From positions 3,534,001 through 3,598,000 of the forward strand of contig JAHRBS010000004.1 of assembly GCA_024305745.1 (NCBI GenBank): a DNA stretch of 64,000 nt. Direction: 5' to 3'. Within the stretch, counting starts at the first letter, position 1. Each line of letters begins with the position of its first letter. The DNA is from Polyporus tsugae (Eukaryota > Basidiomycota > Agaricomycetes > Polyporales > Polyporaceae). Made by a program: the position numbers and the translations under genes. The notes beneath the pieces are model-generated. The model ran no database searches. It was not told the DNA's origin and saw nothing but the letters and a program-made list of their open reading frames with translations. Positions 54,029 to 64,000 of the stretch are shown piece after piece.

Positions 54029-55592
54029 ATGTCCGAAACCAAACTGAAGCTTCTGACCTTCAACTGTTGGTACGTGGCACATCGAAACATCGGCTCAACA
54101 AGGCGACTTACCCACGAACCACAGGGGGTTGAAATATGTTTCAAAATACCGGACGGAACGCATCATAGCCATTGCGAACGCCCTTGCTTCCTCCGACTAC
54201 GATGTCATAACTCTGCAGGAGCTTTGGGTTTTCGCCGACTTTGAGCTCATGCGCGCAGCTGTGTCAAAACGGCTGCCATACTCCAAATTTTTCTATAGGT
54301 AAGTAACACACAGTGGCGATGCACAGCCAGTCAACGGAGGGACACCCACTAATATTGGCATTCTTCTGCAGTGGGGCCCTTGGGGCCGGCTTAGTTATCT
54401 TCTCTCGATTCCCAATCATCGCCGCAACAGTCCACCCATACTCGCTGAATGGCTCTCCAATCGACGTCATTGCCGGGGATTGGTTTGTGGGCAAGGCCGC
54501 CGCGAGCATCATCTTCGCCCATCCTATTCTTGGTCAAGTCCAAGTCTACAATACTCACGTATGATTATTCCTACTTTTACATCTGCAGTGCTGACGTGAT
54601 GCTCTTCGTAGTTGTTTGCGAAGGGCGGAGACGAGGGCCCGGAACACCAGAGGGCACATCGTCTCGTCAATGCCTGGGAGTTCGCGAAGCTGGCCAGGCA
54701 ATCCGCCGAAGTAGGCCGCTATGTCATTGCCTCGGGTGATTTCAACAGCGTGCCAACTACCCTGCCCATGGACATCATCCGTGACCACGCAGGATTGACC
54801 GACGCCTGGGTGGTCACCCACCCCGATACTCCCGAGCCCACCCTCAGCAACCCTCCATCACCCCAAGATGCTATCCGCTTGCACGGGGTCACGGCGGATT
54901 CACCTCTGAACTCCTACTCCGCTGGAAAGACCCTCGAACCCCTCGCGCGCAAGTTCCAAGGCAAGCGCCTCGACTACGTGTTCTACCGCCAACCGAGCAG
55001 CCTGCATGCCACGGCGCGCACGCCCATCCTCCGCGCCATAGACACGCGGGTTGTGATGACGGAGCGCGTGCCCGGATATCCCTTCTCGTACTCGGACCAC
55101 TTCGGGCTCGAGGCAATGTTCGAGATCGAGGCACCCAAGGGTAGCGACGTCACCAACCCGACCAGCATCGACATCCCCGCGCCCGCGAACCCAAGGCGGA
55201 CTCCGTCATTCTCGATCAGCTCACGAGCGAACCCCCAGCCGGCGCTCTCGTCGAGGGACATCTCGGACGACTCGATCACCCAGGCCCTCGTCTCGCTCAC
55301 GGCGCGGTACCGGTTCGCGCAGAGCCAGGGGAGGCAGCACCTGTTCATCTTCCTCGTGTGTCTCTTCACGCTCATCGCGATCATCGCCACGTCGGCGTGG
55401 TTCCCGTTCTACGTCAACCCGGTGTTGTACTTGATCACAGTGCTGGTCGCATGGCTTGGGACTACGATGCTCTACGTGGGGTTCGTATATGGGAACTGGG
55501 AGGTGAACGCGCTGACGAACATCATTGAGGAGCTCGAGCTGTACCGTGTGGCTCTCGGGGCGGGGCAGCGTGGTCGGTTTAGCCCACAGTAG
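54029..55592 (+). CDS. ISC1: inositol phosphosphingolipid phospholipase C (neutral sphingomyelinase), 460 aa
   Basis: Four exons (54029-54069, 54125-54298, 54372-54558, 54612-55592) give 461 codons. The protein has the endonuclease/exonuclease/phosphatase fold of Mg-dependent neutral sphingomyelinases: KLLTFNCWGLKYVS, DVITLQELWVF with the metal-binding Glu, GALGAGLVIFSRFPI, QVQVYNTH, ASGDFNSVPTTLPM and the catalytic SYSDHFGLEA. Two membrane helices lie at the C-terminus (FIFLVCLFTLIAIIATSAWF and LYLITVLVAWLGTTMLYVGF), as in yeast Isc1, where this end binds anionic phospholipids. The enzyme cleaves inositol phosphosphingolipids to ceramide at ER and mitochondria. A disordered segment of about 60 residues separates catalytic domain and helices. 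Confidence 0.92.
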
Positions 55593-55681
55593 TAGGGCAA
55601 TGGACTCCTGAACTATGCAACTTTGGTATCTATTCGCTTCCCTAGACAATGAACAAGCAATGCTACGTCGGGACGGAGAGG

Positions 55682-58158
55682 CTACTTTTGGAACTCGTTC
55701 AATACGTGCGTGGAGTCGAGGAAGTTCGTCTTCTCAATCAAGAAGTCTAAACCCGGTGTGGTCAGTGTGTGATTTGGAGGCCGGCATTGCTCTAAACCAG
55801 GACAAACCGTCAGGTATGGCTGTGATGTTGTCCCTCATGAGTTGGAGCACATTCTCGGAGGACGCCGTGTACCGGGGCCAGGGAGCTGGATAAAATCAAG
55901 ACGAGATGTTCGAAACGGGCACGAATTAAGGATGATGTTAGCTCACCTCCAGGGTCCAGGTCGGAGATGAAGTTGATGTAGAAAGTGACCATCTGGGTTG
56001 CGAACTCTTGCTCGACGGCCGGGAAGTGGCCAAAGAGCAGGATCAGCTCGGAGGCATGGAACACTGCATACCGATCCGGTCAGTTTTATATTATTCAACG
56101 GAGCAAAACCACAGTATTAGGACGTACCTCCCAAAGTCGGATCCTGTCCAGGAATGAACTCCGTGAAGAAGTACGCGAACAGAGGCTGAAGGGACGCAGC
56201 CTTGTGGAAAAGCAGCCGCCTCGCGGATAGGTACATGTTGTCCGCGTACCATGCCTCGGCGCGATCGAACAGCGAGTCGCCCGTGTTAAAAGCGCCTCCC
56301 AGGCTGGAGTCGTTCGCTGGGTACAGCGTGTTGATGGTGTCAAAGACGTCCTGAGTCACAGTCGACGGATCGATGAGGAGATTCTTGATGAAAGTGTCGA
56401 AGACGGCGTCTTCCTCGCTCGGTGCGACGCTCAGGTTGCGCACTGACTGGCTGAATACTGTGCCCTCATTGAGCTAGTGGACACGGGTGAGCACATCCAC
56501 GGGGACATGGGGAATAGCGTATAAATAGCTCACATTGGTGCCGGCGAGGATTGGTACGTGCAAGAAATTCCCACTGGCGATACGCTGGGAAGGACGTTCC
56601 GGGACGAAGCTCCCAGCAGGCCCCACAGTAGGTTGCCACAACTGTGAGTTCAGAACTTGCCCAGTCATTGTAACTGAGACGTTGTGAATAACCTAAAACA
56701 CGGTCAGTCGCTTCAAGGAGCGATCCTCTCCGTACGCACCTCGAATGGCAGGTTCTGCAAGCAAGCGAAGGACGCTGGTCCCGAGGGACATCCAGTCAAG
56801 TTGACCAAGCGTTCGTAAGGGAACCCAAGTTCGTCGTAGGTACTCGCCGGCGGTGCGGTCTTACTACGAAACGATAACAATGTCCGTACTATGTGAGAAC
56901 CCTGTGCCCAAGGTCAAACGATTCACTTACAACGGGCCGGTAGAAGAGTCGAAAATCGCTGCTCTGAAGAGGTTCTTCGGAGAGGGGAACAGCACTTGTG
57001 CTTCCACACTCCCTGCACCTGCGGACTATCTAGGATGAGATGAGATCGTTGACCAAGGGCACACTGACATACTTGTCCCCATATAGTGACCTGGTAGTGT
57101 GCGTTAGGAAGTGTTAGAAGCGAGCATACCGGAGGAAGTGTACCTTCGTCGGATCACCCCCGAACGCCGCAATGTTCTCTTGAAGGAACTCAAGAGCCGC
57201 ACGCTGATCTTGTAAACCGGCGTTCAAGTCCGACGCGGGTACATGTTCGCTCGCCAACTGAATCCATCAGACTTCAGCGTTCTGTACTCAAGTCAAAACG
57301 GTCAGGGAGGGACCTACGAAGCCAAAAGTATTGGTACGGTAGTTGCTGTGCTCGGGCGGTCAATTTCCGATTGGCCAATAAAAAGCCTGATGCACATACA
57401 CAGACACAAACATAATCGGCTTGTCGATTGCAACGCTCCGTTGGATGAGAACTGTCGCACATCGTATGAGAAGAGGAAAAATGCCAAGAAGAGAAGAACG
57501 GAGCGAGACTTTTGAATAACTTACACGTGGGATCGAAGGATGGGTCAGAGGCGGCACTGTGGAATGTAATTCGGCGGTTTTAGCCTACCAACCACGGCAG
57601 TCACACGCTACTGCGGCGATGGTGCCTACCCATTCATGAACGCACCGCCCTATGCATATAAAGAGGGGTTCGTCAGGACTCTGATATGCGTTCCACGCGA
57701 GTAGGAGAGGGAGAGGCTCACGTAGAACCAGACAAGGACTGGGATTTTGCCTGTGGCACTGACATTGCTGGGACGGAAGACCTAGCACGTTCGAGATCGT
57801 CAATAAAGGCTGGAGGGAACTAAAGTCCAACGCTCACGTTCAAGAACAAGCAGTCTTCCGACTGAGGCGCCCCCAAGCTGGTCGAAGGTGCCTGAGGGCA
57901 TGCATTACCGAAGCTTGATGCGTTTTGAACCGCTGTCGATCGTCTCGTGAAAGGGACCGGGGCCTTGAAGCGCAGAGAACCAACAGGAGCATCGGCGAAA
58001 GGGATACCAAGCCATTGCTCTATCCCAGTCGTATTCGCCACACCTCTGAATATCCCGGAGGTCGTGCCAACGTCGAGACCGGTGGACGCTCCAGCAGCAC
58101 TCGACGAGAAAAGGAATGACGCAACAGAAAGGAGAGCAACTGCAGATTCTCGCCACAT
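55682..58158 (-). CDS. secreted type-B carboxylesterase/lipase, 542 aa
   Basis: Fifteen exons (58158-57838, 57781-57722, 57649-57630, 57556-57525, 57451-57400, 57345-57318, 57257-57144, 57090-57073, 57025-56931, 56863-56740, 56692-56534, 56473-56128, 56063-55947, 55885-55808, 55746-55682) give 543 codons. A signal peptide ([20 protein letters not shown] then AAGAS) precedes a type-B carboxylesterase domain: [51 protein letters not shown], the nucleophile Ser in IWGQSAGAGS, the acidic residue in TNLNEGTVF and the His in [13 protein letters not shown]. Secreted fungal members include lipases and sterol esterases. Exon 8 is only 18 nt (VTIWGQ) and ends immediately before the nucleophile Ser. Several Asn-x-Ser/Thr sites are present. 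Confidence 0.93.
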
Positions 58159-58223
58159 CGCAGCGATCTGGAGGGTATTAGTAGGGAAGTGCCTTGACCT
58201 TAGGAAGAGCCATAGTAGATCAT

Positions 58224-58232
58224 TATATATAT
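58224..58232 (-). promoter_or_regulatory. candidate TATA box of the carboxylesterase gene
   Basis: TATATATAT lies about 66 nt upstream of the carboxylesterase ATG on minus, a distance consistent with a short 5' leader. Evidence is positional only. Confidence 0.45.
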
Positions 58233-59264
58233 CTAGGCTCGCTCTGGGGGAGATGGGTCCCGTGTCGCGGGAATGAGTGTGCAGGCGGGTGGACAGAAGG
58301 CAAGTGTCATTTCACACGAACTCCTTAACACCAGAACGTAATTAGAAAGGGCGTTTGCATTGGCGCAAACGTACCTCCAGCACAGGTTGGGTCGTGAAAT
58401 CAACACCCCATTGGAACGTCCGCACTGTATCCCTGGCTAGGCCCGAAAGCCGACGGGCCGCGACATACAGGTACAGTCAACATGACTGCACCACGGGGCC
58501 GCGCGGCTCTCCGGGTTTCTCTATTTGCCGTCCGGAAATACGTACGGCGGAGAGAAGTATGAAGGGCATTGGCCAACCTCAACGGTCCTGGGTAGAAAAC
58601 GAAGCTGAAATGGTACCAGGAAGTTTCGAAGCAGGCGGGGAAATTTTAGCACAATTGCACGAAATTAGAACCATACAGCATGTTATTTTGGATCGCCGGA
58701 ACAGCTGCATCCAGCAATGATCGTGGCCTGAGGCCTCTACTGGAGCAAAGATATGCCGGCATGGACTATTTGGTTATAAAGAGGCTGAGAGCTAGCCTGA
58801 GGAACGTGCCTCCTCGGGTTTCAGAGGGAAGCCGTGATTGGAGACATGCTGCCAGAAGGATTGTGTTTTTCGAGTGACATCTACGAATCGCTAGACGTTG
58901 AGCTGGCAAGTAATGGTATGCTTGAAATCGACGCGGATGACGTACCGAGCATTCGGAGGCCTGGAGCGTAGACGGTGGCAATAGCGTAGCTACAGAATGT
59001 GTATGCCTTGAAATCCAAGCAGCAGTCGTCCGGTGAACTTGAATTTGTATCGCGCGCGGTGTGCATGGCCGGCCCTGGCAGTGACTCAGACTAGTGACTC
59101 TCGGATTTGGCGCCTACTAATTCATGCCGATGTTTTCGGAAGACATTGTATTAGCGCTCATGGGCATCTTCAGCGCTTCAGCGAACCATGGCTGCCAATT
59201 GGCCAGCCTGAGCCAATGCACAAGGCTCATGTGGCTTTGACTACGACGACCAGCTCGGGAACCC
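58233..59264. other. divergent intergenic region between carboxylesterase and SHOC1-like gene
   Basis: Roughly 1 kb between divergent starts. Open frames up to 121 codons (58355-58720 on plus) show no motif or splice continuation into either neighbour. The region probably holds regulatory sequence for both genes. Nothing else is recognised. Confidence 0.45.
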
Positions 59265-62200
59265 ATGGACCCTCCACTCGACCCAGAACTTCAACTTCGT
59301 GCCCACATCCGTAGCCTATTACTACAGTATGCTCTAACACATCTTGCCACCAACTATGTCACCTGGACGCAGGAGGCTGTTACAGCCGTGCGTACACACT
59401 GTGCCATTTGCTATATGCTTGGGTATCCTCAAGTGACCCCAACAGCTCCTGTCAAAATCACTTGTTTTTGCGCCCACGCAAGCCCCAACAGAGGTCACTC
59501 TTCCGGTTGACCCATTTCAAATCTTGTCCCAGCGCTGGACCCTGTCGAAACTCGACCTTTACGAGGAACGGTGGAAGGTCGACGATGCCGACGTGTTATC
59601 CTACCTCAAACGCCAGATATCCGTACCTCCGGGCGTTGGAGTGTCAGAGAAGCTTTGGAAATCTGACAGCGATGGTACATGCAATCGTTCTTCCCCTTGG
59701 TATATGACTCAATGGTACGCTAGAGCACTACGACACCTTCTTGTTGAGCAGACCTATGTCTCCAATATTGTCTTGCCGCTCTAGGAGGGAGACACCGTTG
59801 TCTAGTGGAAACGCCCTTACCGCTAAACTGCCTCGGAGCAATAGTGAAATGCTTCAAACCTGGCGCATACATCCGGCGGAGGATGTCGCTTTTGACGAAG
59901 TGCATGTAAATGTGGACGACGCGCTGTGAGTGCTGTTTCTTATCGGTTAATTAGGAGTCTCACAGTATGCACCAGGGGAAACAAGCTGGAGATCGATGCT
60001 GAGAGTCACCAGGCCGTGCTAAACCTCATAAAGACAGTCCCTACAATGTCAGCACGGACGGGGACGGTATCGGCAACAAGGAACTTCGACAAATTCCTTC
60101 GCACAGACACGCCTCCGTTAGAGACCATTGAACCCGAGATGCTTCCTATATTCCCCCGCACTCAGCAGCCAGGGCGTACTACCGCAAGCCCAGGGTTTGG
60201 GAAGACGGGTTTTCTTACCTCTCTGGAAGCTACGACAAAGTTTCCTGGTTCGTGGCTGTCTCCGGTAGAGGTAAAAGATGAGGCCGAGGAGGATATAGCA
60301 AACGGACATCTCATGCTAGTTGGAGGCTGGGGTGAGTACATCAATCATTCCTCTCCGGAATATTGAATTGACACTTCCGTAGATGGGATCAAAACCCCAT
60401 CCTCTCCTTTGACTTTGGGGACGCCTTCCCTGGTTGATACCTCGAGCGATATTGACGATCTCTTCTTACCATCGTCATCAGCGGGAGGTTTGAGGGAGGA
60501 GCTTTTGCCTATGGGTACGTACAGTTAGCTCCAATTCCACGACACACCATACTCATCGCGGTTCCAGAGGAGTTCCAACTGCCAAAGACAGAGAGATTTG
60601 GCGGTAGATATTCGAAGCCATCACGACTAGGCGAAGGGCAAAGGTCAGTACTATGCGTTAAGGAGATGATTTACGTTGACCTAGATCGTAGCTTGTCGTC
60701 TTTCATTTCCCCCCTCATCCGTCTAACCCAAGCGCCTGGTTCTCCATTCGTCTGCTCACCTAAGTCTCGAGCTTCGTCGCCTAGTACCCGTATTTCCATG
60801 TCTATCCTCGGCCAACCGCCCTCCGAAACGGCAGAAGCGTCTACACACGACGAAGTTCAGATCCGTTCAAGTACCCATGGAAATGATATCCTGAGTAGCG
60901 ATGATTCCATCACCTTTGCTGCGAAGATCGTCGAACGTGCATGCGGTGGTTTCCTCGGAGACGATGACCCGTACAGTCTGATATTGGGAGAAAAAATAGA
61001 CGAGAAAGACGAGCATCTGATGAATGGTCAGTACATCTCCCCCGACAGGCGGCTTTAACATGTCTAACGCCCTGCTTCCTGTAGTTCCTACGTTGCGCCC
61101 TCCTAACGAGCACGGCGCCAGCGATTGCCTACCGACCCGATTATCCAACTTCGTCATTCCTACTGCACCTACCGTCTCACCCGGAAGCGGTCTCCCGGCG
61201 CATTTCGGCGGTTACACTGGATTCCTAAAGAAGGCCAAAGGTCTCCAGTCGCTGCAACTAGAATTGAGCTGGATGTGAGTACGCTATCCTCCAATGTTAG
61301 CATTTCTATGAGCTCTTCTCCAGTCCATTCAAATATGGTAGTACGGTACCCACGGACGAGGAAGTGGCCGACGTGGCCGATGATCCTTCCGCGCAACTTG
61401 TCAAGACGATAGACCTGCCTCAGGAAGACATCACATCCGGTCTCTCGGAGCTTCTGAACGACATTTCGGCGTTCAGCCCCCAGCCTTCATCGACCGCTAT
61501 GACTCCATCTGCGCTAGTGTGGTCCTTGGACGATGAATCTGACTTGCCTATCCTTGACTCTTCGCAGTATCTCGACGACAACATCGGCCTTGTATTGACT
61601 CGCAAGGACAGAATGCGGGTGTCTGGTCTCTCCCCTCTAGTGGACCGGGTTGACGACAGCAATGACGATGAGGACGCGAATGACCGCATCTCCCCACCTG
61701 AACGACCCACGAAGAGAGTGAGGTTCCAGGATGTCGACGACCTTGAAGACGCTGCTAGGACTGTTTTCGAGGAGATCATAGACGAAGCTGCCTATACTGT
61801 CGACGACTCTGGAGTGTTCTTCGCCTCCTCGGAATTCCACGTCGATAACGGAGGTTACGCCAGCACGTTTACACAAATGGCCTACGATGCAGAGGGCTTT
61901 GACGGCCCTGCCATCGACGGAAATCTGTTCCTCGATGTGGACCCAATCCACTATGACAGCTATAATTCGGACTTGCCCTCGGACGACATCTCGAACTTTC
62001 CTGCACATTCCGCATTTCCTATCACGTCGCACTTTGATAACCACGCCTTTGTTCCCGCCAGTCCCGAACAATTGCAGATCACCCATATTGAGGCTGCGGC
62101 TGCGGACGAGCCTTCCCCAAGACATCCTCCCCACAGCTTTCGGACATCATCCCCCGCTCCTCTCGGGTCTGCTCCGCCTGCGTCGATTAGCATTGTGCCT

Positions 62201-63510
62201 GCTACGATCTCCCATATGCCGCTTAACCCATATTCGGCATCTGACGCGATGGTTAACGAAGACGGATTGTCGAGACCATCTTTGCCGCCTGCTCTTTCCG
62301 CTCGACAATCTCTGGCCCAGTACCTGGCTCTGTGCGGGAAGGTGTCGTCTCTTCAACCCGATGCATCAAATCCGACATTTCCTATGACTCATGAAACTGG
62401 CGCTCCTGAGCTCACTCTCCGCGAAGCACGGACAGCGTCTTCATGCGGTCATCGGGATGCTCCCACTGAGCTGTTCGATGGTCGTACTCTTCTCCTTCCA
62501 GAACATTACACGCGTCCGGGCACAGGGCATACGTATATGGCATCACTGTCTCTGGTCCAGAAGCGTGCACTAGTTCGAGCACTAGCGGCATGCTGCGCCG
62601 TCGATCTCGTGGAACGCGAACGCCCCGGGGGTAGCAGCGCAAACCCCGACTCGGAGGACCTAATTCTTGACTGCGACACTGCGGTGCTGTTCGCGTCGCT
62701 GGAGTTGCTACCCGCTCAGGCGGCTGGGTTGCTGGCGCTACTCACCCAGCTCTCTTGGCGCTATGCACACCTCCTGGTCGTCTTCGAGTGCTACCCGTCC
62801 GCCTGGGGTTATTCAGGTGACGCTACCAGGACGACTGCAGACGAGTGGGTGGCAAGCGTATGGAGTCCGCCTGTCGTGAAGGCGGTCAGGAACCTCAAGA
62901 GGGATCTCGCTATCGCGGAAGGACTGCAGACGAAATGCGAAGCATGCGTTGTCGAATATGCGTTTGCGAACTCCCCGGCGGGAGCTGCTGCTTTCGCAAG
63001 AACATACGGAGACTCTGCTGAAGCGCGAGACGCAACCGGCGGAGATGTGTGGGGCCAGCGGCTCTGGCTCACTCACGAGGAACGCGACGTGAGTGCTATC
63101 CTTTCGCATTATACTAACGTATCGGGAGTACTGATTTCCATCGACATTGGCGCAGGGAGAATATGATTTGTGTGGAGTGGATGGCATGAATCTCTTTGCT
63201 TCATGCCTGCTGCTATCGCAAGCGAGTCTAGAAGACTTCCTGGAGAAGACGTCAGAGGGAAGGCTTCAAGAATACGGGACCCTTGTTGGCGTTGATAGAA
63301 TCGTGAGTGGTTTCCCCCGGCCCTATCCTCTGGGGTGCCGTTATCAACTAATCCCCTATCGTGGTCGCCGCCCATTAGGTGCGGTTCAACGCTGAGATGG
63401 CGCGAAGACTTGATGCCATGCGTCTCCCGCCGTCCTCACCAATCGATACCTCGTCTTCTTTGCGCAGCGTGCCAGTTCTCGATGATAGCGAGATGGATGA
63501 TTTGCACTGA
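59265..63510 (+). CDS. large protein, tentatively SHOC1/Zip2-like (XPF-related fold), 1,219 aa
   Basis: Eleven exons (59265-59387, 59494-59674, 59724-59925, 59955-60331, 60383-60514, 60568-60643, 60692-61026, 61085-61274, 61324-63088, 63156-63302, 63379-63510) give 1,220 codons, every join in phase. Residues 1-800 are mostly acidic and disordered. The last 380 residues look folded: a nuclease-like core (LILDCDTAVLFASLELL, LLTQLSWRYAHLLVVFECYP, VVKAVRNLKRDLAIAEGL) followed by a helix-hairpin-helix-like end (GVDGMNLFASCLLLSQASLE, LQEYGTLVGVDRIVRFNAE). This order resembles XPF-family proteins without the ERKxxxD catalytic site, and SHOC1/Zip2, the meiotic crossover factor, is my best guess. The gene model is firm; the function is not. 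The first acceptor (CAGAG before GTC at 59494) is chosen by phase. Confidence 0.82.
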
Positions 63511-63725
63511 AACATATTACATGACATAACTTACGGTAATAACGATATATACCCCCGATGTTTAATCTGCAAGAGTCCGAGATCCAACGATTTACTGCGT
63601 TCCTATACAAAAACTGCACATATCTTCTTCTGTAGCATTACGGAACATCCCACTGCACGCTCCACGACCGCACGTTAGTATCATTCGCTGCCACATGGTG
63701 ATGAACTGGCCTGCCTATCACTGTA
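63511..63725. other. short convergent 3' region
   Basis: About 215 bp between the stop of the SHOC1-like gene and the stop of the Kelch-type gene. AT-rich, with TATATA at about 63546 and no coding signal. It should contain both poly(A) sites. Confidence 0.4.
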
Positions 63726-64000
63726 TCAGTTTATCTCGAGCTCCCATAGCTCATCAGAGCGCTCGTTTGACGACAGAAGACCTCCGAAAAGCACCAGCTT
63801 GGTATCATCGTGTCCGTCCACCCACGCAGCAGGCGGGAACCAACCCCGGCCCTCTGGAATGTGGTCGTCCGAGTAGACTTCGAGGTGCTGCCATGACCAC
63901 CCGTTGAGAACGTCGTCGCCCTCCTTCAAAAGGACCCAGACATCGTCCCAAAACTCCCCGGCACCTGCATGCCCTTGGCTGCTCGCGTCTCGCTCGCCGT
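63726..64000 (-). CDS. C-terminal end of a Kelch-type beta-propeller protein (partial)
   Basis: The frame is open from the right edge of the window to a TGA at 63726, about 91 codons. It shows Kelch-repeat features: FWDDVWVLLKEGDD followed by WSWQHLEVYSDDHIPEGRGW, then TKLVLFGGLLSSNERSDELW with the diagnostic double Gly and the trailing DELWELEIN. Kelch propellers bind proteins and occur in cell-end markers, enzymes and ligase adaptors; the N-terminal part that would decide the type is outside the window. The start and any introns are beyond 64000. Confidence 0.7.
   Translation of the reverse strand, partial: GERDASSQGHAGAGEFWDDVWVLLKEGDDVLNGWSWQHLEVYSDDHIPEGRGWFPPAAWVDGHDDTKLVLFGGLLSSNERSDELWELEIN

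Overview
The window is nuclear DNA of a filamentous fungus, most likely an agaricomycete basidiomycete (a polypore-like genome would fit). The genes are dense and cut by many short introns of about 47-70 nt with GTRNGY donors. The protein set includes fungal ISC1, RIB7, TRM5, GOS1, an NBR1-type autophagy receptor and wood-decay-type secreted esterases. Nothing prokaryotic, viral or plasmid-like was recognised. I spliced gene models by eye: donors and acceptors were chosen so that phase is kept and family motifs are restored. Every complete multi-exon model listed closes to a whole number of codons.

Layout. 1-9462: gene-poor, with one intact five-exon amidase (1928-3912, minus). 9463-18800: a Ser/Thr-rich secreted repeat protein, the mitochondrial aspartate/glutamate carrier (19 introns, two 5-nt microexons and one 9-nt microexon) and TRM5 on minus, then a small plus-strand protein. 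19858-23704: a TatD/Scn1-like hydrolase (plus), the Golgi SNARE GOS1 (minus) and a 70-residue hydrophobic protein whose first exon is only the ATG (plus). 24746-29032: two Ser/Thr-rich single-pass membrane proteins in the same orientation around a 2-kb stretch with no recognised gene. 30057-31792: an FAD monooxygenase. 32098-37682: a 1,678-residue NBR1-like receptor with PB1, six ZZ fingers, an FW (NBR1) domain and a C-terminal LIR-like motif, divergent from an aminodeoxychorismate lyase-like gene. 39559-50560: a BTB protein, a DH-domain RhoGEF, RIB7 and methionine aminopeptidase 2. 50918-58158: an HSL-type alpha/beta hydrolase with a long disordered tail, ISC1 and a 15-exon type-B carboxylesterase. 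59265-63510: a 1,219-residue protein tentatively likened to the XPF-like meiotic factor SHOC1/Zip2. 63726-64000: the C-terminal end of a Kelch-type protein running off the window.

The genes do not form a biosynthetic cluster. Most are housekeeping (tRNA modification, protein maturation, riboflavin and folate precursors, sphingolipid turnover, Golgi fusion, selective autophagy). They are mixed with fungal lineage-specific surface or secreted proteins. Several neighbours are divergent (TRM5/small protein, GOS1/hydrophobic protein, NBR1/lyase, RIB7/MAP2, carboxylesterase/SHOC1-like) and some of these spaces carry TATA-like boxes close to the start codons. The most unusual features are gene-architectural: consecutive microexons, stop-free introns of a multiple of three, and the expanded ZZ array of the NBR1-like protein.
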